A DNA stretch of 64,000 nt from Paenibacillus sp. FSL R7-0273 (lineage in GTDB: Bacteria; Bacillota; Bacilli; Paenibacillales; Paenibacillaceae), in NCBI RefSeq assembly GCF_000758625.1, contig NZ_CP009283.1, positions 385,501 through 449,500 of the forward strand, in the 5' to 3' direction. A program made the position numbers and the translations under genes. The notes beneath the pieces are model-generated. The model saw nothing but the letters and a program-made list of their open reading frames with translations. It did no database searches and had not been told where the DNA came from. Positions 51,529 to 59,798 of this stretch are shown in pieces (position 1 is the stretch's first letter; the number at the start of each line of letters is the position of its first letter).

Positions 51529-52542
51529 TTGACTACCATTTACGATATCGCCAAAAAAACCGGTTACTCTCCGACTACGGTATCGAAGGCGTTCAATAAC
51601 TATTCCGATGTGCGTGCGAAGACCCGCGAGGAGATTCTGCGGACCGCCCGGGAGATGGGCTATCTGCCGAATGCACATGCCCGCACACTGACCACCAAGA
51701 AGTCATGGACCCTCGGCGTGCTGTTTGTGGAGGGGACGGGAGCAGGCATCCGCCATCCGTTCTTCGGTGCGGTTATTGAGAGCTTCAAGCAGGTAGCAGT
51801 AGAGAAGGGCTATGCCCTGATGTTCATCTCGAAGGATGTCGGCGGCAAGCAGAGCGGATATCTGGAGAATTGCCGGATCCATGGCGTGGACGGTGTTGTT
51901 GTGTTTCTTTCGGATTATGAGGATCCTTATTTCCTGGAGCTTCTGGAGAGCAACATTCCTACGGTGATCCTGGACTATGAGACCCCGCAGTCGCACACGG
52001 TCTGTTCGGATAACACGGCTGGAGCCATGCTGGCGGTAGACTATCTTACTTCCCTCGGGCATAGCAGGATTGCCCATATCTCCGGCGGAGTGAATACGGT
52101 TCCCGGCAATCAGCGCCAGGAGGGCTATCTTGCGGCAATGAAGCGTCACGGGCATGAGCTGCGGGACGAATACATTGTCGAAGGTGAGTATTATGTGCTG
52201 GAGAACGGCTATTCCGCTATGCAGAAGCTGCTGGCACTGCCTGAGCGGCCCACGGCTGTTTTTGCTTCCGGTGACATGCTGGCGCTCGGGGCGATGACGG
52301 CGGCTAAGGACAGCGGCTTGTCTGTACCGGGTGACATTTCGGTTATGGGGTATGACGATATCGAGCTTGCCCGTTACGTGACGCCTGCATTGACAACGGT
52401 CAGACAGGATACGGCGAGTCTGGGAATCCGTGCCGCAGAAATTCTACTATCATCGGTTGACCGCAAGGGGAACGGAATGGAGGCCATCGTGCTGCCCGTG
52501 GAAGTGGTTGTGCGGGAATCCTGTGCGCCGCCTGGTGAGTAA
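51529..52542 (+). CDS. LacI-family transcriptional regulator
   Basis: A 337-residue repressor. The N-terminal helix-turn-helix is TIYDIAKKTGYSPTTVSKAF with the hinge MGYLPNAHARTL; the sugar-binding core follows (GVDGVVVFLSDYEDP, VCSDNTAGAMLAVDYLTSLG, PGDISVMGYDDIELARYVTPALTTV). The start is a TTG eight bases after GGAGGTG. A perfect LacI-type palindrome at 52580-52599, between this gene and the GH30 gene, is its likely operator, so it should control the beta-glucoside cluster downstream. Confidence 0.93.
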   Translation: MTTIYDIAKKTGYSPTTVSKAFNNYSDVRAKTREEILRTAREMGYLPNAHARTLTTKKSWTLGVLFVEGTGAGIRHPFFGAVIESFKQVAVEKGYALMFISKDVGGKQSGYLENCRIHGVDGVVVFLSDYEDPYFLELLESNIPTVILDYETPQSHTVCSDNTAGAMLAVDYLTSLGHSRIAHISGGVNTVPGNQRQEGYLAAMKRHGHELRDEYIVEGEYYVLENGYSAMQKLLALPERPTAVFASGDMLALGAMTAAKDSGLSVPGDISVMGYDDIELARYVTPALTTVRQDTASLGIRAAEILLSSVDRKGNGMEAIVLPVEVVVRESCAPPGE

Positions 52543-52579
52543 TACAGCGTTTCACCGGGGCGCATATTTTTTTCGCAAC

Positions 52580-52599
52580 AATCGAAACCGGTTTCGATT
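52580..52599. promoter_or_regulatory. LacI-type operator in front of the GH30 gene
   Basis: AATCGAAACCGGTTTCGATT is a perfect 20-bp palindrome with the central CG typical of LacI/GalR sites, 45 bp before the GH30 start. Confidence 0.85.
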
Positions 52600-52644
52600 T
52601 TGTGAAGTTTTTGTTTGATATTTTATTTAAGGAGATGGGTTCAG

Positions 52645-53982
52645 ATGGTAACTGTACAAACGGTAGTGACGGCAAAAGAAACCGGGGAGCGCCTAAGCCG
52701 GCGGGATGCTCTGGTATTCGGTCAGAAGGACAGCGGGCAGACAGCGGATATCCAGCTTCAGCCGGAGCAGGAGTTTCAAAGCATCATTGGTTTTGGCGGC
52801 GCTTTCACCGAGGCTGCAGCCTACACGCTGTCGCGGATGAGCCCGGCCAGACGCTCGGAGGTGCTCCGCAGCTATTTTCACCCGGAGGAGGGCCTGGGCT
52901 ACAGCATGGGGCGTGTGCATATCCACAGCTGTGATTTTGCGCTCGGAAATTATACGTATGTGCAGGAGCAGGATACAGAGCTGGCTACGTTCGATATTGC
53001 CCATGACCACCAGTGGGTGCTGCCGCTGATTAAGGATGCGATGAAGGTAAAAGGGGGCCCTTTTACGATGCTGGCTTCCCCCTGGAGCCCGCCCGCCTGG
53101 ATGAAAACCAATGGGGAAATGAACAACGGCGGCTCGCTGAAGCCGGAATATGCCGCTGTCTGGGCGCGTTATTACACTAAATTTATTGAGGCCTACCGCA
53201 AGGAGGGCATTCCGGTATGGGCTGTATCGGTACAGAATGAGCCGGCGGCGGTGCAGACCTGGGATTCCTGTGTGTACAGCGCCGAGGAGGAGCGGGATTT
53301 TGTCAAAAACCACCTCGGGCCCGCCCTGCACCAAGCCGGTATGGACGATGTAAACATCGTAATCTGGGATCACAACCGGGATATTATGATCGAGCGTGTT
53401 ACCCCTATTTTGTCAGATCCGGAAGCGGCGAAGTATGTTTGGGGGACGGGCATCCACTGGTATGGCGGCGAGGAGTTCGATAAGGTGGCGAAGGTGCATG
53501 AGCTTTTTCCGGATAAGCATGTGCTGTTCACGGAGGGCTGCCAGGAGGGCGGCCTGCGTCTGGGGGAATGGTTCACCGGGGAGCGCTACGGGCGGAATAT
53601 AATCGGTGATCTGAACGCGTGGACGGAGGGTTATCTGGACTGGAATCTGGTGCTTGATGAGACCGGCGGGCCGAACCATGTGGGCAATTTCTGCGATGCT
53701 CCTATTATCGCCGACACGGTTACGGATGAGGTTCATTACAACAGCTCTTATTACTACATCGGCCACTTTAGCAAATATATCGCTCCCGGCGCTGTGCGGA
53801 TCGGACTGGAATCTGCCATCGAAGGCATCCTGTCCACGGCATTCCGCAATCCTGACGGCAGTATCGCCGTGGTGCTGATGAACGAGAGCGATGATGCGCG
53901 CAGGGTAACGCTTGGTCTTGGCAGTGAGCTGGCCGTTTGCCAGCTGCCGCCGCATTCTATTGCTACGCATGTGATTTCGTAA
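52645..53982 (+). CDS. Glycoside hydrolase family 30 enzyme (beta-glucosidase/glucosylceramidase-like)
   Basis: A 445-residue cytoplasmic enzyme (no signal peptide). FGGAFTEAAAYTL, LASPWSPPAWMKTNG, the acid/base in SVQNEP (Glu199) and the nucleophile in LFTEGCQ (Glu297) are GH30 hallmarks, and the C-terminal beta-sandwich is present. It should release glucose from beta-linked glucosides or short beta-glucans imported by the nearby ABC transporter. The start at 52645 has AAGGAG ten bases upstream. It is controlled by the operator at 52580 and precedes the phosphorylase by 30 bp. Confidence 0.9.
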   Translation: MVTVQTVVTAKETGERLSRRDALVFGQKDSGQTADIQLQPEQEFQSIIGFGGAFTEAAAYTLSRMSPARRSEVLRSYFHPEEGLGYSMGRVHIHSCDFALGNYTYVQEQDTELATFDIAHDHQWVLPLIKDAMKVKGGPFTMLASPWSPPAWMKTNGEMNNGGSLKPEYAAVWARYYTKFIEAYRKEGIPVWAVSVQNEPAAVQTWDSCVYSAEEERDFVKNHLGPALHQAGMDDVNIVIWDHNRDIMIERVTPILSDPEAAKYVWGTGIHWYGGEEFDKVAKVHELFPDKHVLFTEGCQEGGLRLGEWFTGERYGRNIIGDLNAWTEGYLDWNLVLDETGGPNHVGNFCDAPIIADTVTDEVHYNSSYYYIGHFSKYIAPGAVRIGLESAIEGILSTAFRNPDGSIAVVLMNESDDARRVTLGLGSELAVCQLPPHSIATHVIS

Positions 53983-54012
53983 GGTGCACATCCAAATTCA
54001 GGAGGTTATGAT

Positions 54013-57000
54013 ATGAGCCGTTATTATTTTGATTCAGGCCAATTTGTAATGGAGCAGTTTCATGAAAATAAACCGTTTGCCAGCTTCCTGCCGGGGCTTG
54101 CCGGGCTTAAGGGAATCCCGATGTGGACGTTCTATGTGAACCGCGGGCAGGGGGTATGCGGCTTCGGGGTACGCGACAAAAACTCGCCGATCATGGAGTT
54201 CTCCCCGGCCAGCATCTCCTACAAGAACGTGGCATCGTCCGGGTTCCGCACCTTTATTAAGCTGGGGGGGCGTGAAGAGATTTATGAGCCGTTCCAGTCC
54301 TCGCATCCGGACCCGGCGGTGAAGCGGAGGATGACGATCCTGCCCAACGGGCTGACGATTGAGGAAGAGCATACCGGACATGGATTGAAAACGACGGTTC
54401 ATTATTTTAATCTGCCGAACGATGATTATGCCGCGCTGGTGCGCCGGGTGGAGATTGAGAATACTGGCGGTGCGGAGCTGTCTCTGGAGCTGCTGGACGG
54501 TCTGCCGGAGATCCTTCCTTACGGATCGGCGAACAGCGCCTACAAGGAAATGGGCAATCTGCTGCGCAGCTGGATGGAGGTCTACAATCTGGAGCACGGC
54601 ATTCCGTTCTACAAGCTGCGTTCCAGCACTAACGATAGTGCGGAGGTCAGTGAAATTCAGAACGGCCATTTCTATCTGTCTTTTACAGCAGAGGGGGAGC
54701 AGCTGCGGCCGGTTGTTGATTTTGAGGTGATTTTCGGCGCTAATACTTCGCTTGCTTATCCGGACCGCTTCGCCGGTCTGGCGCTTGATGAGCTGCTTGC
54801 TCAGCCGCAATATCCGGTGAATAAGGTGCCCTGCGGCTTCAGCGGCATTCAGCGGACACTGGCTCCGGGCGGGAAGCTGACACTGAACACCATTATCGGG
54901 CATGTCAGTGACATCGACAAAATCAACCGCAAGGCTGACCGGCTCTGCCGCGATGAATATATCACCGGCAAAATGCTGGATGCGGCTGAGCTGACCGAGA
55001 ACCTGACAGCGGACATTGCTACGCGCACTTCATCTGCTATTTTTGACGCATACTGCCGTCAGTCCTATCTCGATAATTTTCTGCGCGGCGGGTACCCGTT
55101 TATTTTTGACAATGGAAAAGAGGGCTTTGTCGTGCATCTGTATTCACGCAAGCACGGCGATATGGAGCGGGATTATAACTTTTTCTCGCTTGCTCCCGAG
55201 TACTATTCGCAGGGCAACGGGAACTTCCGCGATATGAACCAGAACCGGCGGAACGATGTGTTTTTTCATCCGCAGGTCGGCAGCTTTAACATCAAAATGT
55301 TCTACAGCCTGATCCAGGCGGATGGCTATAATCCGCTAAGTGTGCAGGGAACCAGCTTTGAGGTGCTGCCGGAGCATGCTGCGCAGCTTAAAGAGTGGGT
55401 GGATAGCGCTGCAGCGGATCATCAGGCTGAGCTTGCAGCGCTGTGTCTCGGCAAATTTACACCAGGCCAGCTGATTAATTACATCGCGGATCATCAGGTG
55501 CAGCTCAAGGCGGATGAGCAGGAATTCCTCAGCGGTGTGCTGGCCCTGTCCCGGCAAAATATCGAAGCCGCCTTCGGTGAAGGCTTCTGGAGCGACCACT
55601 GGACCTACAACCTGGATCTGGTTGAAGGCTATCTGGAGGTATTCCCGGATAAGCTGGCGGAGCTGCTGTTCGGTGACGAGTCCTATACCTTCTATGACAG
55701 CCCTGCCTATGTGCTTCCGCGCAGCGAGAAGTATGTGATCAGCGGCGGCAAGGTGCGGCAGTACGGCGCACTGCTCGAGGATGAGGAGAAGCTGCACCGG
55801 CTGCACCGCAAGGCCGGCGATACCCAGTGGCTGCGCACGGAGGGCGGCACCGGGGAGATCTACCGCACCAGCCTGTTCGTCAAAATGCTCTCGCTTGCGC
55901 TGAACAAGTTCGCTACGCTCGACCCATACGGCATGGGCGTGGAAATGGAGGGCAACAAGCCGGGCTGGAATGATGCGATGAACGGCCTGCCGGGCCTGTT
56001 CGGCTCCGGGATGAGCGAGACGTTCGAGCTCAAGCGGGTGCTGGTGTTTATGCTGGAGGCGCTGGAAAGCCTGGGAGTGCCGGAGGCAGAGGCTGCTGGC
56101 GGTATAGTATCGCTGCCCGTAGAAATCGCGCTGCTGCTGGAACAGGTGCTGTCGGCAGTAACTAAGCTGTTGGCCGGCGGGCTGGATGAGTTCGGCTATT
56201 GGGACACGGTTGCTTCAGCACGCGAGACTTACCGGGAGAGCATCCGCTTCGGCATTAACGGAGAGCAGGCGGAGGTAGGTCTGGCTGTTATCCGTGAAGC
56301 CCTGGGCAAATTCCTGGATAAAGTGGATGCAGGGATTGAGCGGGCGGTGTCGCTGGGCGGGGGACTGGTGCCGACGTATTTCCGCTTTGAGGCGGTGCGT
56401 TACCAAGCGGTAACCGATGAAGCGGGCAAGCCGGTGATTAGCGGCTATGGTTTACCCAAGGCCGTTGTTGAGGAATTCGAGGCTGCAGCACTTCCATACT
56501 TCCTGGAAGGCCCGGCCCGCTGGCTCAAAACACTGGACAGTCATGAGCAGGCCAAAGAGATTTACAGCAGGGTTAAAGGCAGCGGCCTGTTCGATCCGGT
56601 AACCTCAATGTACCGCACCTCGGCATCACTTGAGGCGGAATCACATGAGATCGGGCGCATCCGGGCCTTCACGCCAGGCTGGCAGGAGCGGGAGTCGAAC
56701 TTCCTGCACATGTCCTACAAGTATCTGCTGGCCCTTCTGAAGGGAGGGCTGTACGAGGAATTCTACAGTGAAATGCGAACCTCGCTGATCCCATTCCTTG
56801 ACCCGGCAGTATACGGCCGCAGCACGCTGGAGAATTCCTCCTTTATCAGCACAGGCGGCAATCCGGACCCGCTGACCCATGGCCGGGGCTTTGTGGCCAG
56901 ACTCAGCGGCTCGACGGCAGAGTTCCTGAGCATGTGGAGAACCATGATGGCGGGCAGCCGGATGTTTGCGTATGAGGACGGCGAGCTGACGCTGGAGCTG

Positions 57001-57255
57001 GCACCTGCGCTGCCGGGCTGGCTGTTCGACGGGCAGGGCGAGCTGATGTTTACCTTCCTGGGAGGAACGGAAGTGACCTATCATAACCCGCGCCGGGCCG
57101 ATACCTATGGCGCAGAGCGGGCGGTTATCGGGCAGCTTACGCTGACCTACAGCGACGGAAGCACCCGGCAGGTTGACGGGGCGCTGCTGCGCGGTGCGGA
57201 GGCCGAGGCCCTGCGCCGGGGCGAGATCACCGCGATCCGTGCGGAGCTGGTGTAA
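54013..57255 (+). CDS. Large GH94-like glycoside phosphorylase (candidate beta-1,3-oligoglucan phosphorylase)
   Basis: A 1080-residue cytoplasmic protein with the modular shape of cellobiose-phosphorylase-like enzymes: an N-terminal beta-sandwich, a central (alpha/alpha)6 barrel and a short C-terminal beta-domain. GNFRDMNQNRRNDVFFHP and NKPGWNDAMNGLPGLFGSGM are barrel motifs; Asp654 in GWNDAMN corresponds to the general acid of GH94. The length exceeds classic GH94 (about 800) and suits GH149/GH161 beta-1,3-oligoglucan phosphorylases, known from Paenibacillus. It would phosphorolyse imported oligosaccharides to glucose 1-phosphate. Family choice is from memory and uncertain. AGGAGG precedes the start. 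Confidence 0.75.
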   Translation: MSRYYFDSGQFVMEQFHENKPFASFLPGLAGLKGIPMWTFYVNRGQGVCGFGVRDKNSPIMEFSPASISYKNVASSGFRTFIKLGGREEIYEPFQSSHPDPAVKRRMTILPNGLTIEEEHTGHGLKTTVHYFNLPNDDYAALVRRVEIENTGGAELSLELLDGLPEILPYGSANSAYKEMGNLLRSWMEVYNLEHGIPFYKLRSSTNDSAEVSEIQNGHFYLSFTAEGEQLRPVVDFEVIFGANTSLAYPDRFAGLALDELLAQPQYPVNKVPCGFSGIQRTLAPGGKLTLNTIIGHVSDIDKINRKADRLCRDEYITGKMLDAAELTENLTADIATRTSSAIFDAYCRQSYLDNFLRGGYPFIFDNGKEGFVVHLYSRKHGDMERDYNFFSLAPEYYSQGNGNFRDMNQNRRNDVFFHPQVGSFNIKMFYSLIQADGYNPLSVQGTSFEVLPEHAAQLKEWVDSAAADHQAELAALCLGKFTPGQLINYIADHQVQLKADEQEFLSGVLALSRQNIEAAFGEGFWSDHWTYNLDLVEGYLEVFPDKLAELLFGDESYTFYDSPAYVLPRSEKYVISGGKVRQYGALLEDEEKLHRLHRKAGDTQWLRTEGGTGEIYRTSLFVKMLSLALNKFATLDPYGMGVEMEGNKPGWNDAMNGLPGLFGSGMSETFELKRVLVFMLEALESLGVPEAEAAGGIVSLPVEIALLLEQVLSAVTKLLAGGLDEFGYWDTVASARETYRESIRFGINGEQAEVGLAVIREALGKFLDKVDAGIERAVSLGGGLVPTYFRFEAVRYQAVTDEAGKPVISGYGLPKAVVEEFEAAALPYFLEGPARWLKTLDSHEQAKEIYSRVKGSGLFDPVTSMYRTSASLEAESHEIGRIRAFTPGWQERESNFLHMSYKYLLALLKGGLYEEFYSEMRTSLIPFLDPAVYGRSTLENSSFISTGGNPDPLTHGRGFVARLSGSTAEFLSMWRTMMAGSRMFAYEDGELTLELAPALPGWLFDGQGELMFTFLGGTEVTYHNPRRADTYGAERAVIGQLTLTYSDGSTRQVDGALLRGAEAEALRRGEITAIRAELV

Positions 57256-57262
57256 GGTGTTT

Positions 57263-57292
57263 GAGGGGGGCCGCTGAGGCCTCCTTTTTTTC
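57263..57292 (+). terminator. Terminator after the phosphorylase gene
   Basis: GAGGGGGGCC-GCTGA-GGCCTCC followed by seven T residues. Confidence 0.8.
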
Positions 57293-57336
57293 TTTTTGTA
57301 GAGATAAGAGAGTATAAACCTCACGATATACAGTCG

Positions 57337-57642
57337 GTTGGCGGAATGAGAGGCACAAATGCCTCTGAAATCGCGGAAAGCGGGCTAGTTGGCGGAATGA
57401 GAGGCATAAATGCCTCTGAATTCGCAGAAGGCGAGCTGGTTGGCGAAATGAGAGGCAAAAATGCCTCTGAAATCGCGTAAAGCGGGCTAGTTGGCGAAAC
57501 GAGAGGCAAAAATGCCTCTGAAATCGCGTAAAGCGGGCTAGTTGGCGGAATGAGAGGCAAAAATGCCTCTGAATTCGCGGAAAGTGGGCTAGTAGACGGA
57601 ATGAGAGGCAAAAATGCCTCTGATTTCGCAGAAAGCGGGCTG
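57337..57642. repeat. Array D: six contiguous 51-bp repeats, each with a hairpin
   Basis: Six units of exactly 51 bp (starts 57337, 57388, 57439, 57490, 57541, 57592). Each starts GTTGGCGGAATGAGAGGCA or close to it, has a perfect AGAGGCA/TGCCTCT stem around an A-rich loop, then GAATTCGC and AAAGCGGGCTA. Differences between copies avoid the stem. The length being a multiple of three keeps a minus-strand frame open, but no start signal or codon preference supports a gene. It lies between the phosphorylase terminator and the ABC transporter operon. Confidence 0.95.
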
Positions 57643-57791
57643 GCCGCCTATTCCCCCACCCGAAATTTGCGACCCCAAACCGGAAATTCGCTACCTTCCG
57701 CCTTTAGGTGAATGCGGTTACAATAAGGCTATAAACAGCGCACGCTTTTAGCCAAAATACAGAAAAAAGATTTAGCTTGGAGGTCCATACG

Positions 57792-58781
57792 ATGGAGAAT
57801 AAAACAAGCGGCGGGGTTAGCCGGATGAAAAAGCAGCCCGTTCCGGCTCTAATCGAAACCGGTTCAGGTTACAAAAAGTCACTTTGGAAAAGGTTCCTGG
57901 CCCAGAAGCATCTGCAGACAATGGCGCTGCTCGGCGTGGCCTGGATGATCATTTTTAACTACATTCCGATGTACGGGATGATCATCGCCTTTAAGGAATA
58001 CAACATCGTCAAATCGATTGCCGAGGCCCCGTGGGTGGGACTTCAGCATTTCCGGGAATTATACGAGGATGAGGATCTGAGGTATGTCATCAAGAACACG
58101 CTCGGCATCAGCTTAATCAAGCTGCTGATCGGCTTCCCGCTTCCCATTATTTTCGCCCTGTTTCTCAATGAGGTGCGTTCGATCCGCTACAAAAAAGCGA
58201 TTCAGACCATCTCCTACCTGCCGCACTTTCTCTCCTGGGTCGTGCTGGGCGGTATTCTGGCAACGTGGCTTGCAGATGTAGGGATCATCAACAATATTCT
58301 GCTGGCACTGAACCTGATCGACAAACCGATTTCTTATCTGGCGGAACCAAGTTACTTCTGGACCATCGTTATTTCCTCGGATATCTGGAAAGAGCTAGGC
58401 TGGTCAGCGATTATATATCTGGCGGCCATCGCCGGGGTATCACCGGAAATGTATGAAGCTGCAACCATCGACGGCGCCGGACGGTTTCAGAAAATGTGGT
58501 ATGTCACGCTGCCGGCGATCCGCGGAACGATCAGCATCCTGTTCATCCTGGCGGTCAGCGGCGTGCTTAACTCCAATTTCGACCAGATTCTGGTGCTGCG
58601 CAACTCCCTTAACGACAGTGCCAGTAATGTAATCGACTATTACATCTACTATACAGGGATCGTCACCAGCCGCTTCTCCTATTCTATGGCGGTCACGTTG
58701 GTCAAAGCAGTCATTGCGCTGATTCTGCTGCTGATTGCCAACCAGGTAACCAAAAAAATCAACGATACGTCGCTGTTCTAG
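57792..58781 (+). CDS. Carbohydrate ABC transporter permease, LplB type
   Basis: A 329-residue permease with six helices and the LplB-type start of the membrane domain (FNYIPMYGMIIAFKEYN), EAA loop MYEAATIDGAGRFQKMWYVT, and LNSNFDQILVLRN. A 45-residue polar N-terminal extension precedes it; its DNA (57851-57864) contains the first 14 bases of the LacI operator. The start at 57792 has GGAGG eight bases upstream; the TTG at 57777 overlaps that site. First gene of a three-gene oligosaccharide importer. Confidence 0.92.
   Translation: MENKTSGGVSRMKKQPVPALIETGSGYKKSLWKRFLAQKHLQTMALLGVAWMIIFNYIPMYGMIIAFKEYNIVKSIAEAPWVGLQHFRELYEDEDLRYVIKNTLGISLIKLLIGFPLPIIFALFLNEVRSIRYKKAIQTISYLPHFLSWVVLGGILATWLADVGIINNILLALNLIDKPISYLAEPSYFWTIVISSDIWKELGWSAIIYLAAIAGVSPEMYEAATIDGAGRFQKMWYVTLPAIRGTISILFILAVSGVLNSNFDQILVLRNSLNDSASNVIDYYIYYTGIVTSRFSYSMAVTLVKAVIALILLLIANQVTKKINDTSLF
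57851..57864. promoter_or_regulatory. Partial LacI operator copy inside the LplB-type gene
   Basis: AATCGAAACCGGTT is identical to the first 14 bases of the perfect operator at 52580, then diverges (CAGGTT). It lies 60 bp inside the coding region and could be a roadblock operator for the transporter operon. Confidence 0.4.
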
Positions 58782-58800
58782 AAGAAGGAGGATCTAAACC

Positions 58801-59691
58801 ATGTTTTCTCTCAAACGCAAAACGATGGGCGAAGCCATCTTTGATATCGCCAACAATCTTGTGATGCTCTGTATTTGCTTCGTTACCTTATATCCGATCT
58901 GGTATGTACTGGTTAACGCTTTTAACGACGGGACCGATGCCATGATGGGCGGGATTTACTGGTGGCCCCGGATGTTCAGCCTGGAAAACTTCGAAGCGGT
59001 ATTCGCCAGCTCGGGTATTATGACAGCCATGGGGATTACGGTAGCCAAGACAATATTAGGTGTTGTCCTCCACGTGTTCTTTACGGCAATGGTAGCCTAT
59101 GCGCTGTCCCGCAAAGGTCTGATCGGCGGCAAGCTCTACATCCTGCTGGGTACAATCACTCTGTTCTTTAACGGCGGACTCATTCCGACCTTCCTGCTGA
59201 ACCGGGATCTGCATCTGCTCGATAACTTCCTGGTCTATATCATTCCGGTCCTGTTCAGCTTCTTTGATCTTATTATCTTTATGACCTTCTTCCGGGAGAT
59301 TCCGGAAGGGCTCGAAGAAGCGGCGTGGATCGACGGTGCGAATGACTGGTCGATTCTCCTGCGGGTGGTGCTGCCGGTATCCATGCCGGTTATCGCAACG
59401 ATCGCCCTATTTCACGGTGTGTATCAATGGAATGACTATTTTACCGGGATTATTTATATCAATAACCCGGACCTGCAGCCGATTCAGACCTTCCTGTTCC
59501 GGGTAGTCGCCCAGTCCAGCTCCAGCCAGATGATGGTGGCCATACAGGGCAGCACGGTGACGAAGAGCGTAACCTCGCAGTCCGTTAAGCTGGCTACGAT
59601 GGTAGTAACAACGCTGCCGATTGTCTTCGTCTATCCGTTCCTGCAGCGTTATTTTGTAAAAGGCATGATGATCGGTTCGATCAAGGGCTAA
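58801..59691 (+). CDS. Carbohydrate ABC transporter permease, YtcP/LplC type
   Basis: A 296-residue permease with six helices; the EAA loop reads GLEEAAWIDGANDWSILLRVVLP and the C-terminus FLQRYFVKGMMIGSIKG is diagnostic of the YtcP/LplC group. AAGGAGG lies nine bases before the start. Partner of the preceding LplB-type permease. Confidence 0.94.
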   Translation: MFSLKRKTMGEAIFDIANNLVMLCICFVTLYPIWYVLVNAFNDGTDAMMGGIYWWPRMFSLENFEAVFASSGIMTAMGITVAKTILGVVLHVFFTAMVAYALSRKGLIGGKLYILLGTITLFFNGGLIPTFLLNRDLHLLDNFLVYIIPVLFSFFDLIIFMTFFREIPEGLEEAAWIDGANDWSILLRVVLPVSMPVIATIALFHGVYQWNDYFTGIIYINNPDLQPIQTFLFRVVAQSSSSQMMVAIQGSTVTKSVTSQSVKLATMVVTTLPIVFVYPFLQRYFVKGMMIGSIKG

Positions 59692-59798
59692 TCAGCAGCC
59701 GTGTAAACCAGGTAACTCCCCCAGAGCCTGCGCCGAGCAGATTCCGGGGTTGAGCTTATAAATGATTTCATAACATTTTAGAAAAGGGGTAAATAAGC

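Noticed and set aside
57321..57611. Minus-strand frame of 96 codons with 17-residue repeats
   Set aside because: It exists only because the 51-bp unit is divisible by three; no ribosome binding site, no codon preference, and variation protects hairpin stems rather than codons.
57337..57642. Possible CRISPR array
   Set aside because: Units are contiguous 51-bp tandem copies without unique spacers, and no cas genes are present.
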